DNA of 64,000 nucleotides from Streptomyces sp. NBC_01276 (GCF_041435355.1 NZ_CP108442.1:6198501-6262500), one strand, 5' to 3'. Shown: positions 16,681 to 24,973, counted from the first letter of the stretch. Numbers and translations: made by a program. The notes: a model not told the origin generated them from the sequence alone.

Positions 16681-17925
16681 ATGGCAAACCCGGCATACCC
16701 CGCCTACCCCGTAGGACTCCGCCTGGCCGGGCGCCGCGTCGTCGTCATCGGCGGCGGTCAGGTCGCCCAGCGCCGCCTGCCCGCCCTCATCGCGGCCGGC
16801 GCCGACGTCCTGCTGATCTCCCCTTCCGCGACCCCCTCCGTGGACGCGATGGCGGAGACCGGCGAGATCCGCTGGGAACGCCGCCGCTACCGGGAGGGCG
16901 ATCTCGCCGACGCCTGGTACGCCCTGATCGCCACCCAGAACCGCGAGGACAACGAGCGCGCCTCCGCCGAGGCCGAGCGCGAGCGCGTCTGGTGCGTGCG
17001 CGCCGACGACGCCTCCGCCGCCACCGCCTGGACCCCCGCCACCGGCCGCATCGAGGGCGTCACCGTCGCCGTGCTGACCGGCAACGACCCGCGCCGTTCG
17101 GCCGCCGTCCGCGACGCGGTCGTCGAGGGCCTGCGCGACGGCACCCTCACCGCCCCCGCGCACCGCCACAAGGGCACCCCCGGCGTCGCCCTCGTCGGCG
17201 GCGGCCCCGGCGACCCGGACCTGATCACCGTGCGCGGCCGCCGGCTGCTCGCCGAGGCCGACGTGGTCATCGCCGACCGGCTCGGCCCCCGCGACCTCCT
17301 CGACGAACTCCCCCCGCACGTCGAGGTCATCGACGCGGCGAAGATCCCGTACGGCCGGTTCATGGCCCAGGAGGCCATCAACAACGCCCTGATCGAGCAC
17401 GCCAAGGCGGGCAAGGCCGTCGTCCGGCTCAAGGGCGGGGACCCGTACGTCTTCGGCCGTGGCATGGAGGAGCTGCAGGCCCTCGCCGAGCACGGCATCC
17501 CCTGCACGGTCGTCCCCGGCATCTCCAGCTCCATCTCGGTGCCGAGCGCCGCCGGGATCCCCGTCACCCACCGCGGGGTGGCGCACGAGTTCACCGTGGT
17601 CAGCGGACACGTCGGCCCCGACGACCCGCGCTCCCTGGTGGACTGGGCCTCCCTCGCGAAGCTCACCGGCACCCTCGTGATCCTCATGGGCGTCGACAAG
17701 ATCGGCCTGATCGCCGAGGCCCTGATCCGCCACGGCCGCTCCGCCGGCACCCCGGTCGCGGTCGTCCAGGAGGGCACCACGGCCACCCAGCGCCGGGTGG
17801 ACGCCACCCTCGCCACGGTCGGTGAGACCGTGCGCGCCGAGGAGGTCCGCCCGCCGGCCGTGATCGTCATCGGCGAGGTCGTCCGCGTGAACGCGCCCGA
17901 CGCCCTCCCCGCCACCGACGCCTGA
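16681..17925 (+). CDS. Siroheme synthase-like: precorrin-2 dehydrogenase/uroporphyrinogen-III C-methyltransferase
   Basis: 414 residues from the ATG at 16681. The N-terminal ~150 residues are an NAD-binding precorrin-2 dehydrogenase domain (RRVVVIGGGQVAQRRLPAL), shorter than CysG. The C-terminal domain is a uroporphyrinogen-III C-methyltransferase (VALVGGGPGDPDLITVRG, then RLKGGDPYVFGRGMEE). It converts uroporphyrinogen III to precorrin-2 and likely sirohydrochlorin, the branch point of cobalamin and siroheme. It follows cobL and bluB-cobT on the same strand. The gene could be called cobA or cysG; the symbol is left blank because usage differs. Confidence 0.88.
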   Translation: MANPAYPAYPVGLRLAGRRVVVIGGGQVAQRRLPALIAAGADVLLISPSATPSVDAMAETGEIRWERRRYREGDLADAWYALIATQNREDNERASAEAERERVWCVRADDASAATAWTPATGRIEGVTVAVLTGNDPRRSAAVRDAVVEGLRDGTLTAPAHRHKGTPGVALVGGGPGDPDLITVRGRRLLAEADVVIADRLGPRDLLDELPPHVEVIDAAKIPYGRFMAQEAINNALIEHAKAGKAVVRLKGGDPYVFGRGMEELQALAEHGIPCTVVPGISSSISVPSAAGIPVTHRGVAHEFTVVSGHVGPDDPRSLVDWASLAKLTGTLVILMGVDKIGLIAEALIRHGRSAGTPVAVVQEGTTATQRRVDATLATVGETVRAEEVRPPAVIVIGEVVRVNAPDALPATDA

Positions 17926-17932
17926 CAGGCCG

Positions 17933-17961
17933 TTGGCACCACACCCACGACAAGGCAGTAT
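17933..17961 (+). promoter_or_regulatory. Promoter for the SpoU-family gene, leaderless
   Basis: TTGGCA (17933-17938) and CAGTAT (17956-17961) are separated by exactly 17 bases. The GTG start at 17968 lies six bases after the -10, with no ribosome-binding site between, so a leaderless mRNA is expected. Confidence 0.55.
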
Positions 17962-17967
17962 CACCCT

Positions 17968-18783
17968 GTGGCTGATCTCATCACCGTCGAAGACCCCGAC
18001 GACCCCCGCCTGCGCGACTACACGGGCCTGACCGACGTGGAGCTGCGGCGCCGCCGCGAGCCCGCCGAGGGCCTCTTCATCGCCGAGGGCGAGAAGGTCA
18101 TCAGACGGGCCAAGGACGCCGGCTACGAGATGCGCTCCATGCTGCTCTCCGCCAAGTGGGTCGACGTCATGCGCGACGTCATCGACGAGCTCCCCGCCCC
18201 GGTCTACGCCGTCAGCCCGGAGCTCGCCGAACGCGTCACCGGCTACCACGTGCACCGCGGCGCCCTCGCCTCCATGCAGCGCAAGCCGCTGCCCACGGCG
18301 CAGGACCTGCTCGCGTCGGCCCGCCGGGTGGCCGTCATGGAGGCGGTCAACGACCACACCAACATCGGAGCCATCTTCCGCAGCGCCGCCGCCCTCGGCA
18401 TGGACGCGGTGCTGCTGTCGCCCGACTGCGCGGACCCGCTCTACCGCCGCTCGGTGAAGGTCTCCATGGGGGCGGTGTTCTCCGTCCCCTACGCCCGCCT
18501 CGACGCCTGGCCCAAGAGCCTGGACTCGGTACGGGAGGCGGGCTTCAAGCTCCTCGCCCTCACCCCGCACGAGAAGGCCTCGCCGATCGACGAGGCCGCC
18601 CCGCAGTCCCTCGAACGGGTCGCGCTGATGCTCGGAGCGGAGGGCGACGGCCTGTCCACGCAGGCGCTGGTCGCCGCCGACGAGTGGGTGCGCATCCCCA
18701 TGGCGCACGGCGTGGACTCGCTCAACGTGGGCGCGGCCGCGGCCGTCGCCTTCTACGCGGTGGCCGGCGGCCACCGGGCCTGA
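17968..18783 (+). CDS. SpoU/TrmH-family RNA 2'-O-methyltransferase
   Basis: 271 residues from the GTG at 17968. The three SpoU motifs are in place: NDHTNIGAIFRSAAALG, then LMLGAEGDGL, then IPMAHGVDSLNVGAAAAVAFY at the C-terminus, which forms the trefoil-knot SAM site. An N-terminal RNA-binding substrate domain (FIAEGEKVIRRAKDAGYE) precedes. It methylates rRNA or tRNA ribose; the exact site is unknown. It converges with the kinase gene across a strong hairpin. Confidence 0.88.
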   Translation: MADLITVEDPDDPRLRDYTGLTDVELRRRREPAEGLFIAEGEKVIRRAKDAGYEMRSMLLSAKWVDVMRDVIDELPAPVYAVSPELAERVTGYHVHRGALASMQRKPLPTAQDLLASARRVAVMEAVNDHTNIGAIFRSAAALGMDAVLLSPDCADPLYRRSVKVSMGAVFSVPYARLDAWPKSLDSVREAGFKLLALTPHEKASPIDEAAPQSLERVALMLGAEGDGLSTQALVAADEWVRIPMAHGVDSLNVGAAAAVAFYAVAGGHRA

Positions 18784-18791
18784 CCGTCCGG

Positions 18792-18818
18792 GTGCCGGGC
18801 CCCGAGGGGGCCCGGCAC
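18792..18818. terminator. Bidirectional terminator hairpin
   Basis: GTGCCGGGCCCC (18792-18803) pairs perfectly with GGGGCCCGGCAC (18807-18818) over a three-base loop. It lies between the convergent SpoU and kinase genes. Confidence 0.75.
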
Positions 18819-18827
18819 ACCGTCGGC

Positions 18828-20015
18828 CTAGAGCTTCTGCGCCAGGGCGATGCCCAGCGCCACCAGCAGCGTCACCACGACGAACACGATCAGCCGCTGC
18901 CGCATCAGCTTCGGGTCCGGCCGTGAGGGCCGGCGCCCCGTGCCGGTGGTCCGCGGAGCCGGACGGCCACCCGTACGCCCGGCGGTGGAACCGGGATTGC
19001 GCGGGGACGAGGGCCGCGAGTGGGGTCCGCCGTGCGGGGCCTGCGCCCTGGGGGCGGGCGTGCCGCCGCCCGGGGTGCGCCGGTCCACGCTGCTCTGCTC
19101 GGTGTAGAGGGCGGTCTGGTCGGCGAGCCGCCCCACCGGCCGGTCGGGCCGCGGCCGCTGCACCGGCGGCCGGCCGTCGCCCAGACCCTGCGCCTCGCGG
19201 GCCGCGATCTCCTTCAGCCGCATCGACAGCTGCAGGGTCGTCGGCCGCTCCTCGGGGTCCTTGGCCAGGCAGGCCCGAACCAGCGGCGCGAGGGCGTCCG
19301 GTACGCCGACCAGGTGGGGCTCCTCGTGCACCACCCGGTACAGCATGACCTCGGAACTGCCGTGTCCGAACGGGGAGTCGGCGGTCGCCGCGTAGGCGAG
19401 GGTGGCGCCGAGCGCGAAGACGTCGGTGGCGGGGGTGACGGCGGCGCCGCGCACCTGCTCGGGGGCGAGGAAGCCGGGGGAGCCGACGGCGGTCCCCACG
19501 TGGGTCAGGGTGCTCGCCCCGGTCGCCCAGGCGATGCCGAAGTCGATGATCCGCGGGCCCTTGGGGGACAGCAGGATGTTCGAGGGCTTGAGATCGCGGT
19601 GGACCACGCCGGCCTCGTGCACGGCGACGAGGCCCTCGGAGAGCGCGGCACCGATGGCGGCGATCTGCGCGGCCGTCAGGGGGCCTTCCTCGGCCACCTT
19701 GTCGTGCAGCGAGGGTCCGGGCACGTACTGCGTGGCGAACCAGGGGCGCTCGGCCTCCAGATCGGCGGCCACCAGCCGCGCGGTGCACCCGCCGCGGATC
19801 CGCCGGGCGGCGGACACCTCGCGCGCGAAGCGGGAGCGGAACTCCTGGTCCTCGGCCAGGTCGGGCCGGATCACCTTCAGGGCGACGCGCTGACCGCGCC
19901 GGTCGGACCCCAGGTAGACCACGCCCATGCCGCCCGCGCCGAGCCTGCGGTGCAGTCTGAACGAGCCGACGACACGCGGGTCCTCGCGCCGGAGCCGCAT
20001 CATCGCCATGTCCAC
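18828..20015 (-). CDS. Tail-anchored Hanks-type Ser/Thr protein kinase
   Basis: 395 residues. The kinase domain spans about 17-275, with glycine loop LGAGGMGVVYLG, Lys47, HRDLKPSN (139-146), DFG (158-160) and APE (184-186), all intact. A basic, Pro/Gly/Arg-rich linker (~290-370) leads to one C-terminal membrane helix (RLIVFVVVTLLVALGIALAQ), with no extracellular sensor after it. So it is probably held at the membrane by its tail and senses something other than PASTA-type ligands. The extreme N-terminus holds several Met codons, so the exact start is uncertain. Confidence 0.88.
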   Translation of the reverse strand: MDMAMMRLRREDPRVVGSFRLHRRLGAGGMGVVYLGSDRRGQRVALKVIRPDLAEDQEFRSRFAREVSAARRIRGGCTARLVAADLEAERPWFATQYVPGPSLHDKVAEEGPLTAAQIAAIGAALSEGLVAVHEAGVVHRDLKPSNILLSPKGPRIIDFGIAWATGASTLTHVGTAVGSPGFLAPEQVRGAAVTPATDVFALGATLAYAATADSPFGHGSSEVMLYRVVHEEPHLVGVPDALAPLVRACLAKDPEERPTTLQLSMRLKEIAAREAQGLGDGRPPVQRPRPDRPVGRLADQTALYTEQSSVDRRTPGGGTPAPRAQAPHGGPHSRPSSPRNPGSTAGRTGGRPAPRTTGTGRRPSRPDPKLMRQRLIVFVVVTLLVALGIALAQKL

Positions 20016-20562
20016 CCCGCTGACCGGTCGTCCTGTTGACCTGGCACAGCTTACGGACCATCCGGCACGAGCGCTCAGAGGCCGCGCCCTCGTCGAAGGA
20101 TTCGATCGTCAGTACGTGGCAGGCCACTTGAGGGTGTGCCGCCCCCGGCCGCCGCCCCCGGACCCGCACCGGAACCGGCGCCCAAACGGCCCTCGTGCCA
20201 AGGGGATTGGCGCCGACTGCGGCCCCGCGCGAGCGCATCTCCCGAGGGGGAGCGGCGAGAGCCGCCGGGTGACGCGGTCAACCGCCCGTACGCGGACACG
20301 TGTGTGCGGGGAGTGACGGAAGTGAGCGAAGTCACTACCCTCCGGTCATCCCCTCCGGGAAGTCCCCCATGACGGGGAAGCGGTCTCCACCCAGGGGAGT
20401 ACTCCGGGGAGGTGCTCGTCATCCTCCCGGAGGCCCGCCAAAGGGTACGAAGGCATGAGGCCAGGGGCCTTCCGCACGCCTAGTGTTGAAGACAAGCGGC
20501 GGGTGGCGCACTCGTCCCCCGAGGTCACGAACCCGCCGCTGCCAGACGACAGGGAGAGGACC
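20016..20562. other. 547-base divergent control region with inverted repeats
   Basis: No gene was recognised between the kinase and the 61-residue membrane protein. It contains AGTGAC-N13-GTCACT (20312-20336), a perfect 10-base palindrome GGAGTACTCC (20396-20405) and a possible -10 TAGTGT (20481-20486) about 75 bases before the next start. These look like operators or structured leader elements, but no regulator can be named. Confidence 0.4.
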
Positions 20563-20748
20563 ATGGCGGACATCGCCCGGCAGGGACGCAAGGCATTCGC
20601 GTTCAACAGCCATGAGTCCGGTAAGCGCCACCCGCTGGTGGCCGCGGCGATGGTCCTCCCCCTGGCCGCCCTCCTGCTCTTCCTCTTCGGAGGTTTCGAC
20701 CAGGTGGCGGCACAGGCGTCGTCCGTTGGCGTGATGCTGGGGCGCTGA
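20563..20748 (+). CDS. Small single-helix membrane protein
   Basis: 61 residues from the ATG at 20563, with GGGAGAGG just upstream. A basic N-terminal half (QGRKAF, GKRHP) precedes one hydrophobic segment (LVAAAMVLPLAALLLFLFGG), and the C-terminal tail would lie outside. I recall equivalents in other Streptomyces annotated only as small membrane protein. The function is unknown. A strong terminator follows at 20843. Confidence 0.65.
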   Translation: MADIARQGRKAFAFNSHESGKRHPLVAAAMVLPLAALLLFLFGGFDQVAAQASSVGVMLGR

Positions 20749-20842
20749 GCGGCGCCCCGGGTCCGGGAGAGCGGCCCGGACCGGGACATCGGCCTGTCGA
20801 ATCCCCGTGGGGACGGGGGATCGACGACGGACGGCAGGTGAA

Positions 20843-20893
20843 GGGTGCTGCCCGTACGACTGGGGAGTCGGACGGGCAGCACCCTTCTTCTTT
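20843..20893 (+). terminator. Rho-independent terminator
   Basis: GGGTGCTGCCCGT (20843-20855) pairs perfectly with ACGGGCAGCACCC (20872-20884). ACGACT and AGTCGG extend the stem partly toward the loop. The T-rich tail TTCTTCTTTCG follows, the clearest U-tract in this part of the window. Confidence 0.8.
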
Positions 20894-20942
20894 CGTCCCG
20901 CCCCCGCCCCCCGTAGCCTCGTCCCGAGCGAAGGAGAGGCCC

Positions 20943-21047
20943 ATGGCGGACGCGGACCACGACCCCACGAGCACGCAGGCCCACGACGGGGAGGCGGCGC
21001 ACCCCCGTCGCCGCGGCACGCCGCCGCGCACCCCCGTCGCCGCGTGA
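20943..21047 (+). CDS. 34-residue ORF coupled to the downstream kinase gene
   Basis: The ATG at 20943 has a very strong AAGGAGAGG site. The peptide (MADADHDPTSTQAHDGEAAH then an Arg/Pro-rich tail) resembles no family I know. Its TGA (21045-21047) overlaps the GTG start of the phosphotransferase-like gene at 21044 (GTGA). That gene has no ribosome-binding site of its own, so translation of this ORF probably feeds it. The ORF may exist mainly for coupling, and its peptide may have no separate role. Confidence 0.5.
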   Translation: MADADHDPTSTQAHDGEAAHPRRRGTPPRTPVAA

Positions 21048-21979
21048 GCGCACTGCCGCTGCCCGCCCCGCTGCCCGCGGCCCTCGCCGCCTGGGCCCGC
21101 GGCGGCCCCGCGCAGCCCTACGTCCTCCTCGCCGACCGCCCCGACGGGACGGTCGTGCGCTGCGGGGACGCCGTGGCCAAGGCGCACGCCCCGGGCAGCG
21201 ACCCGGAGGCCCTCGCGGCCCGCATCCGCGTCGCCGGCTCCGGAGCCCTCGCGGGGGTGCTGCTGCCCCCGCTGCGCACCGGGGCCGTCCACGGCCGCAC
21301 CGTCACGCTGTGGCCCTACGGGACCCCCGTGGATCCGGCGCGCCCCGAGGACGCCCCCTGGGAGGAGGCCGCCCGGCTGCTCGCGGCCCTGCACCGGACC
21401 GAACCCGGGGACCTCCCCGGACCCCTCCCGCCGATGCGCGGCCCGGCCAAGGTGGCCCGCGCCCTGCGTCGCCTGGCCAGAGCCCCGCAGCCGGACCCGG
21501 ACGGGGTCCGGGCGGTCCGCGCCGCCGCCGCGACCCTCCCGGACTGGGCTCGCGGCGAGGGCGTCCCCCCGGCCGGGGCGGCGGTGCTGTGCCACGGCGA
21601 CCTGCACCTCGGGCAGCTCGTCCGCCACCCCGTCCCCGACGGTCCCTGGCGGCTCATCGACGTCGACGACCTCGGCCTCGGGGCGCCCGCCTGGGACCTG
21701 GCCCGCCCGGCGGCCTGGTACGCGGCCGGGATCCTCGCCCCGGAGGCCTGGCTGCGCTTCCTCGACGCCTACCGGGCCGCGGGAGGCCCGGCCGCCGGCC
21801 CGCCCGGCAGCGACCCCTGGCCGGAACTCGACCTGGCCGCGCGGGCGCTGACCGTACAGACGGCGGCCCTCGCCCTCGCCAAGGCGGCGCCCGCCCGCCG
21901 CCCGCTGGACGAGGGGGAGCGGCTGATGCTGGATTCCTGTGTCCGAATGGCTACATTCCGGGCCGAGTTGGAGCCCTGA
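21044..21979 (+). CDS. Aminoglycoside phosphotransferase-like (APH) kinase
   Basis: 311 residues from the GTG at 21044, inside the stop of the 34-residue ORF. The Brenner motif CHGDLHLGQL (catalytic Asp in HGD) and the downstream metal-binding IDVDDLGLGAPAWDLARP motif are intact, as in the APH/choline-kinase fold. The N-terminal lobe is short. It phosphorylates an unknown small molecule; real aminoglycoside resistance cannot be claimed. It is followed by the zinc-ribbon gene on the same strand. Confidence 0.78.
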   Translation: MSALPLPAPLPAALAAWARGGPAQPYVLLADRPDGTVVRCGDAVAKAHAPGSDPEALAARIRVAGSGALAGVLLPPLRTGAVHGRTVTLWPYGTPVDPARPEDAPWEEAARLLAALHRTEPGDLPGPLPPMRGPAKVARALRRLARAPQPDPDGVRAVRAAAATLPDWARGEGVPPAGAAVLCHGDLHLGQLVRHPVPDGPWRLIDVDDLGLGAPAWDLARPAAWYAAGILAPEAWLRFLDAYRAAGGPAAGPPGSDPWPELDLAARALTVQTAALALAKAAPARRPLDEGERLMLDSCVRMATFRAELEP

Positions 21980-22054
21980 CTCCGTCGTAAGGTGAGCGGG
22001 AGGCGCCGGGTGGGCATCCGGCGCCGACGCGAACGGCGAGGAGTTGATCCGGTC

Positions 22055-22366
22055 ATGCAGTGTCCGAAGTGTCACGCGATGATGCACACCTACAACCGCA
22101 ACGGCGTCCAGATCGAGCAGTGCAGCGGCTGCCGCGGCATCTTTCTCGACTACGGCGAGTTGGAGGCGCTGACCCGTCTGGAGTCCCAGTACACGGCGCA
22201 GCAGTACGGCCAGGTCCCGCCGCCCGCCGCGCCGCCGGCCCCGTACCCGGCCCACGTGGCTCCGGCCCCGGCCTGGGGCGCCCCGCAGCACGGCGGCCAC
22301 GGCCACGGACACGGACACCACGGTCACCACAAGGGCGGATTCGGCCGGATGCTCTTCTCCTCCTGA
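22055..22366 (+). CDS. TFIIB-type zinc-ribbon protein with His/Gly-rich tail
   Basis: 103 residues from the ATG at 22055, with GAGGAG at 22038-22043. Residues 1-40 hold two CxxC knuckles (CPKC and CSGC) and the GIFLDYGELE segment of the zf-TFIIB family. A Pro/Ala linker follows, then HGHGHGHHGHHKGG near the C-terminus, a likely metal-binding stretch. It could bind zinc or nickel in two ways. No DNA target is known. Confidence 0.78.
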   Translation: MQCPKCHAMMHTYNRNGVQIEQCSGCRGIFLDYGELEALTRLESQYTAQQYGQVPPPAAPPAPYPAHVAPAPAWGAPQHGGHGHGHGHHGHHKGGFGRMLFSS

Positions 22367-22390
22367 GGCCGGTCGGCACCCGGGAACGCG

Positions 22391-22422
22391 GAAGCCCCGG
22401 CCGTGGGAACGGCCGGGGCTTC
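22391..22422. terminator. Bidirectional terminator hairpin
   Basis: GAAGCCCCGGCC (22391-22402) pairs perfectly with GGCCGGGGCTTC (22411-22422) over an eight-base loop. It separates the zinc-ribbon gene from the end of the minus-strand tRNA cluster. Confidence 0.8.
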
Positions 22423-22431
22423 CGGAGGTGG

Positions 22432-22503
22432 TGCGCGATACTGGGATTGAACCAGTGACCTCTTCCGTGTCAGGGAAGCGCTCTCCCGCTGAGCTAATCG
22501 CGC
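22432..22503 (-). tRNA. tRNA-Val(GAC), copy 3 of the cluster
   Basis: A 72-base cloverleaf read on the minus strand. The acceptor GCGCGAT/ATCGCGC is perfect, with D-stem GCTC/GAGC, anticodon arm CTTCC-CTGACAC-GGAAG (anticodon GAC), and T arm GGTTCAATCC. Discriminator A is followed by CCA in the genome. It is last in the transcribed order Gly-Cys-Val-Val-Val. Confidence 0.95.
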
Positions 22504-22543
22504 GGGACCGCGGTGTGAAACCGCAGGTGGTACGTGTACTGCG

Positions 22544-22615
22544 TGCGCGATACTGGGATTGAACCAGTGACCTCTTCCGTGTCAGGGAAGCGCTCTCCCG
22601 CTGAGCTAATCGCGC
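22544..22615 (-). tRNA. tRNA-Val(GAC), copy 2 of the cluster
   Basis: The 72-base gene looks the same as the copy at 22432-22503 throughout, including the GCGCGAT acceptor and GAC anticodon. Discriminator A at 22544. Confidence 0.95.
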
Positions 22616-22634
22616 GGGGATCCTTGCGGATCAG

Positions 22635-22706
22635 TGGACGATACTGGGATTGAACCAGTGACCTCTTCCGTGTCAGGGAAGCGCTCTCCCGCTGAGCTAA
22701 TCGTCC
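22635..22706 (-). tRNA. tRNA-Val(GAC), variant acceptor stem
   Basis: The body is the same as in the other two Val(GAC) genes, but the acceptor is GGACGAT/ATCGTCC instead of GCGCGAT/ATCGCGC. Both sides of the stem changed together, which supports a functional gene. Confidence 0.94.
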
Positions 22707-22710
22707 TTGG

Positions 22711-22781
22711 AGGTGGAGACGGGATTTGAACCCGTGTAGACGGCTTTGCAGGCCGTTGCCTCGCCTCTCGGCCACTCCACC
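22711..22781 (-). tRNA. tRNA-Cys(GCA)
   Basis: A 71-base cloverleaf with acceptor GGTGGAG/CTCCACC and anticodon arm ACGGC-CTGCAAA-GCCGT (anticodon GCA), T loop GGTTCAAATCC, discriminator T followed by CCA. It lies between tRNA-Gly and the Val genes. Confidence 0.94.
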
Positions 22782-22822
22782 ATGGAGCTGTAGGGGTTCT
22801 CGGGAAGAAATCCCCCACTTCG

Positions 22823-22895
<73 letters not shown>

Positions 22896-22950
22896 AGGTC
22901 ACCGTGTTCGCTCCGGGGTTTTTCCCCTTCGCTCCCTGGCGACGTGTTGA

Positions 22951-22978
22951 ACTCTAGCGGATTCCCGGGCCAGCTCAA
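22951..22978 (-). promoter_or_regulatory. Promoter of the Gly-Cys-Val tRNA cluster
   Basis: On the minus strand TTGAGC (22973-22978) and TAGAGT (22951-22956) are 16 bases apart. This places the start site at about 22945, some 50 bases before tRNA-Gly. Confidence 0.55.
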
Positions 22979-23075
22979 AAACGCGTTTCCGCAGCGTGCT
23001 GCGGCCCGATCACCACCGGTCACCCGGCGGCCACCCCACCGGCGCCATCGCGTCACCGGTCATAGACTCGCAGCC

Positions 23076-24158
23076 GTGCACGACCTGCCTCCCCTGGCCC
23101 GCTTCGGCGGCCTCCTCGCGACCGACCTCCGTGACGTCACCAGTGACCCCTCGGCCCTCGACTCCTCCGGCTTCTGGGCGGTGACCGCAGACTTCGAAGG
23201 CCGGCTGGTCTGCGCGCGCTTCGGGGACGTGCGTCCCGACCCCGTCCCGGCCCCCGTGCCCGGGGCCTGGTCCGGTCCGGCCGCCGGCCGCTGGTCCTCC
23301 TCGCTGGACCGCGGCGCGTACGTCGCGGGCGTGCGCCGGATACGCGCGTACATCGAGGCCGGTGAGGTCTACCAGGCCAACCTCTGCCGCGTGATGTCCG
23401 CGCCGCTGCCGGACCCCGCGCGGGCCGACGTGGACGCCCTCACCGCCCTGCTCGCGCGCGGGAACCCCGCTCCCTACGCAGGAACGATTCGTCTCCCGGC
23501 CCACGGCGTGGAGATCGCCAGCGCCTCCCCGGAGCTCTACCTGAGCCGCCACGGCCGCCGCATCGAGTCCGGCCCCATCAAGGGCACCGGCCGCACCGTG
23601 GCCGACCTGCTGCCCAAGGACCACGCCGAGAACGTGATGATCGTGGACCTGGTCCGCAACGACCTGGGCCGGGTCTGCGCGACCGGCTCGGTCACCGTCC
23701 CGGAGCTGTGCGCCGTGGAGGAGCACCCCGGCCTCGTCCACCTGGTCTCCACCGTCAGCGGAGAACTCGCCGAGGGCGCGGGCTGGCCGGAGCTGCTCGC
23801 CGCCACCTTCCCGCCCGGCTCCGTCACCGGCGCGCCCAAGTCCTCCGCCCTGCGGATCATCGACGAACTGGAGACCGCCCCGCGCGGCCCCTACTGCGGC
23901 GGCATCGGCTGGGTGGACGCGGACCGGGGCACCGCCGCCCTGGCCGTCGGCATCCGCACCTTCTGGATCGACCGCACGGCCCCCGGCGGCCCCCGCCTGT
24001 GCTTCGGGACCGGAGCGGGCATCACCTGGGGCTCCGACCCCGAGCGGGAGTGGGCGGAGACCGAGCTCAAGGCGGCCCGGCTGGTCGCGCTAGCGTCAGG
24101 GGTGCGAGAGCCGGGCCCGAACGGGGCCCGCGACCTGAGTGGAGGAACCGTACGGTGA
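23076..24158 (+). CDS. pabB: Chorismate-binding enzyme, aminodeoxychorismate synthase component I-like
   Basis: 360 residues from the GTG at 23076. It matches the catalytic half of the TrpE/PabB/MenF family: EAGEVYQANLCR, PIKGTGRT, DLVRNDLGRVC, PPGSVTGAPK, YCGGIGWV. It aminates chorismate toward 4-amino-4-deoxychorismate for folate or for an antibiotic precursor. No glutamine amidotransferase domain is fused or adjacent. The stop overlaps the GTG of a class IV lyase gene, its natural partner, which favours PabB over TrpE. A TAGACT at 23063-23068 may make the transcript leaderless. Confidence 0.82.
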   Translation: MHDLPPLARFGGLLATDLRDVTSDPSALDSSGFWAVTADFEGRLVCARFGDVRPDPVPAPVPGAWSGPAAGRWSSSLDRGAYVAGVRRIRAYIEAGEVYQANLCRVMSAPLPDPARADVDALTALLARGNPAPYAGTIRLPAHGVEIASASPELYLSRHGRRIESGPIKGTGRTVADLLPKDHAENVMIVDLVRNDLGRVCATGSVTVPELCAVEEHPGLVHLVSTVSGELAEGAGWPELLAATFPPGSVTGAPKSSALRIIDELETAPRGPYCGGIGWVDADRGTAALAVGIRTFWIDRTAPGGPRLCFGTGAGITWGSDPEREWAETELKAARLVALASGVREPGPNGARDLSGGTVR

Positions 24159-24973
24159 GGATCTGGCTCGACGGAACGCTGCGGGACGACCACGACGCGA
24201 AGGTGTCCGTACTCGACCACGGGCTCACCGTGGGCGACGGGGTCTTCGAGACGGTCAAGGCCCAGGACGGGACCCTCTTCGCGCTCACCCGCCACCTGGA
24301 CCGGCTGACCCGCTCGGCCCGCGGCCTCGGCCTGCCCGACCCCGACCTCGACGAGGTGCGCCGCGCCTGCGCCGCCGTGGTGGCCGAACATCCCGTGCCG
24401 CTCGGCCGGCTCCGGATCACCTACACCGGCGGCCTCTCCCCCCTCGGCTCCGAGCGCGGCGACAGCGGACCCACGCTGACCGTCGCCATCGGGGAGACCG
24501 TCCGCCGCCCCGACACCACCGCGGTGATCACCGTGCCCTGGGTGCGCAACGAGCGCTCCGCGGTGGCCGGTCTGAAGACCACCTCCTACGCCGAGAACGT
24601 GGTGGCCCTGGCCCGCGCGCACGGGGAGGGGGCCTCCGAGGCCCTCTTCGCCAACACCGTCGGCCGGCTCTGCGAGGGCACCGGCTCCAACGTCTTCGTC
24701 GTCCTCGACGGCGAGCTGTACACCCCGCCCCTGGTCTCGGGCTGCCTCGCCGGCATCACCCGGGCGCTGGCCGTCGAATGGACCGGCGCCAAAGAGGCCG
24801 ACCTGCCCTTCGACGCGCTGGAGCGCGCCGAGGAGGTCTTCCTGACCTCGACCCTGCGCGACGTACAGGCCGTCCACCGCGTCGACGGCCGCACCCTGGC
24901 CGCCCCGGGCCCGGTCACCGGCAAGGCGATGCGGATCTTCGAGGAGCGGGCCGCCTCCGACATCGACCCCTGA
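24155..24973 (+). CDS. pabC: Aminodeoxychorismate lyase / class IV aminotransferase
   Basis: 272 residues from the GTG at 24155, which overlaps the previous stop and has GGAGGAA just upstream. Fold-type IV PLP features are present: DHGLTVGDGVFETVK near the start, the Schiff-base lysine in LKTTSYAENVVAL, and the EGTGSNVFVV phosphate-binding motif. In the family it releases pyruvate from aminodeoxychorismate to give p-aminobenzoate, which matches its pairing with PabB. A branched-chain or D-amino-acid aminotransferase is the alternative. Confidence 0.82.
   Translation: MRIWLDGTLRDDHDAKVSVLDHGLTVGDGVFETVKAQDGTLFALTRHLDRLTRSARGLGLPDPDLDEVRRACAAVVAEHPVPLGRLRITYTGGLSPLGSERGDSGPTLTVAIGETVRRPDTTAVITVPWVRNERSAVAGLKTTSYAENVVALARAHGEGASEALFANTVGRLCEGTGSNVFVVLDGELYTPPLVSGCLAGITRALAVEWTGAKEADLPFDALERAEEVFLTSTLRDVQAVHRVDGRTLAAPGPVTGKAMRIFEERAASDIDP

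Noticed and set aside
12567..16682. A minus-strand open frame of over 1300 codons opposite bluB-cobT, rich in Gly and Arg
   Set aside because: It is a reflection of the Ala/Pro/Glu codon bias of the real gene. It has no domain and no ribosome-binding site, while the plus-strand frame encodes clear BluB and CobT motifs.
21044..21979. Reading the APH-like kinase as an aminoglycoside resistance gene
   Set aside because: Only the general kinase fold motifs are visible. The family includes many unrelated small-molecule kinases and the context gives no resistance cue.
22432..22706. Three nearly identical units spaced about 100 bases apart, which resemble a repeat array
   Set aside because: Each unit folds as tRNA-Val(GAC), so this is a tandem tRNA cluster and not CRISPR or another array.
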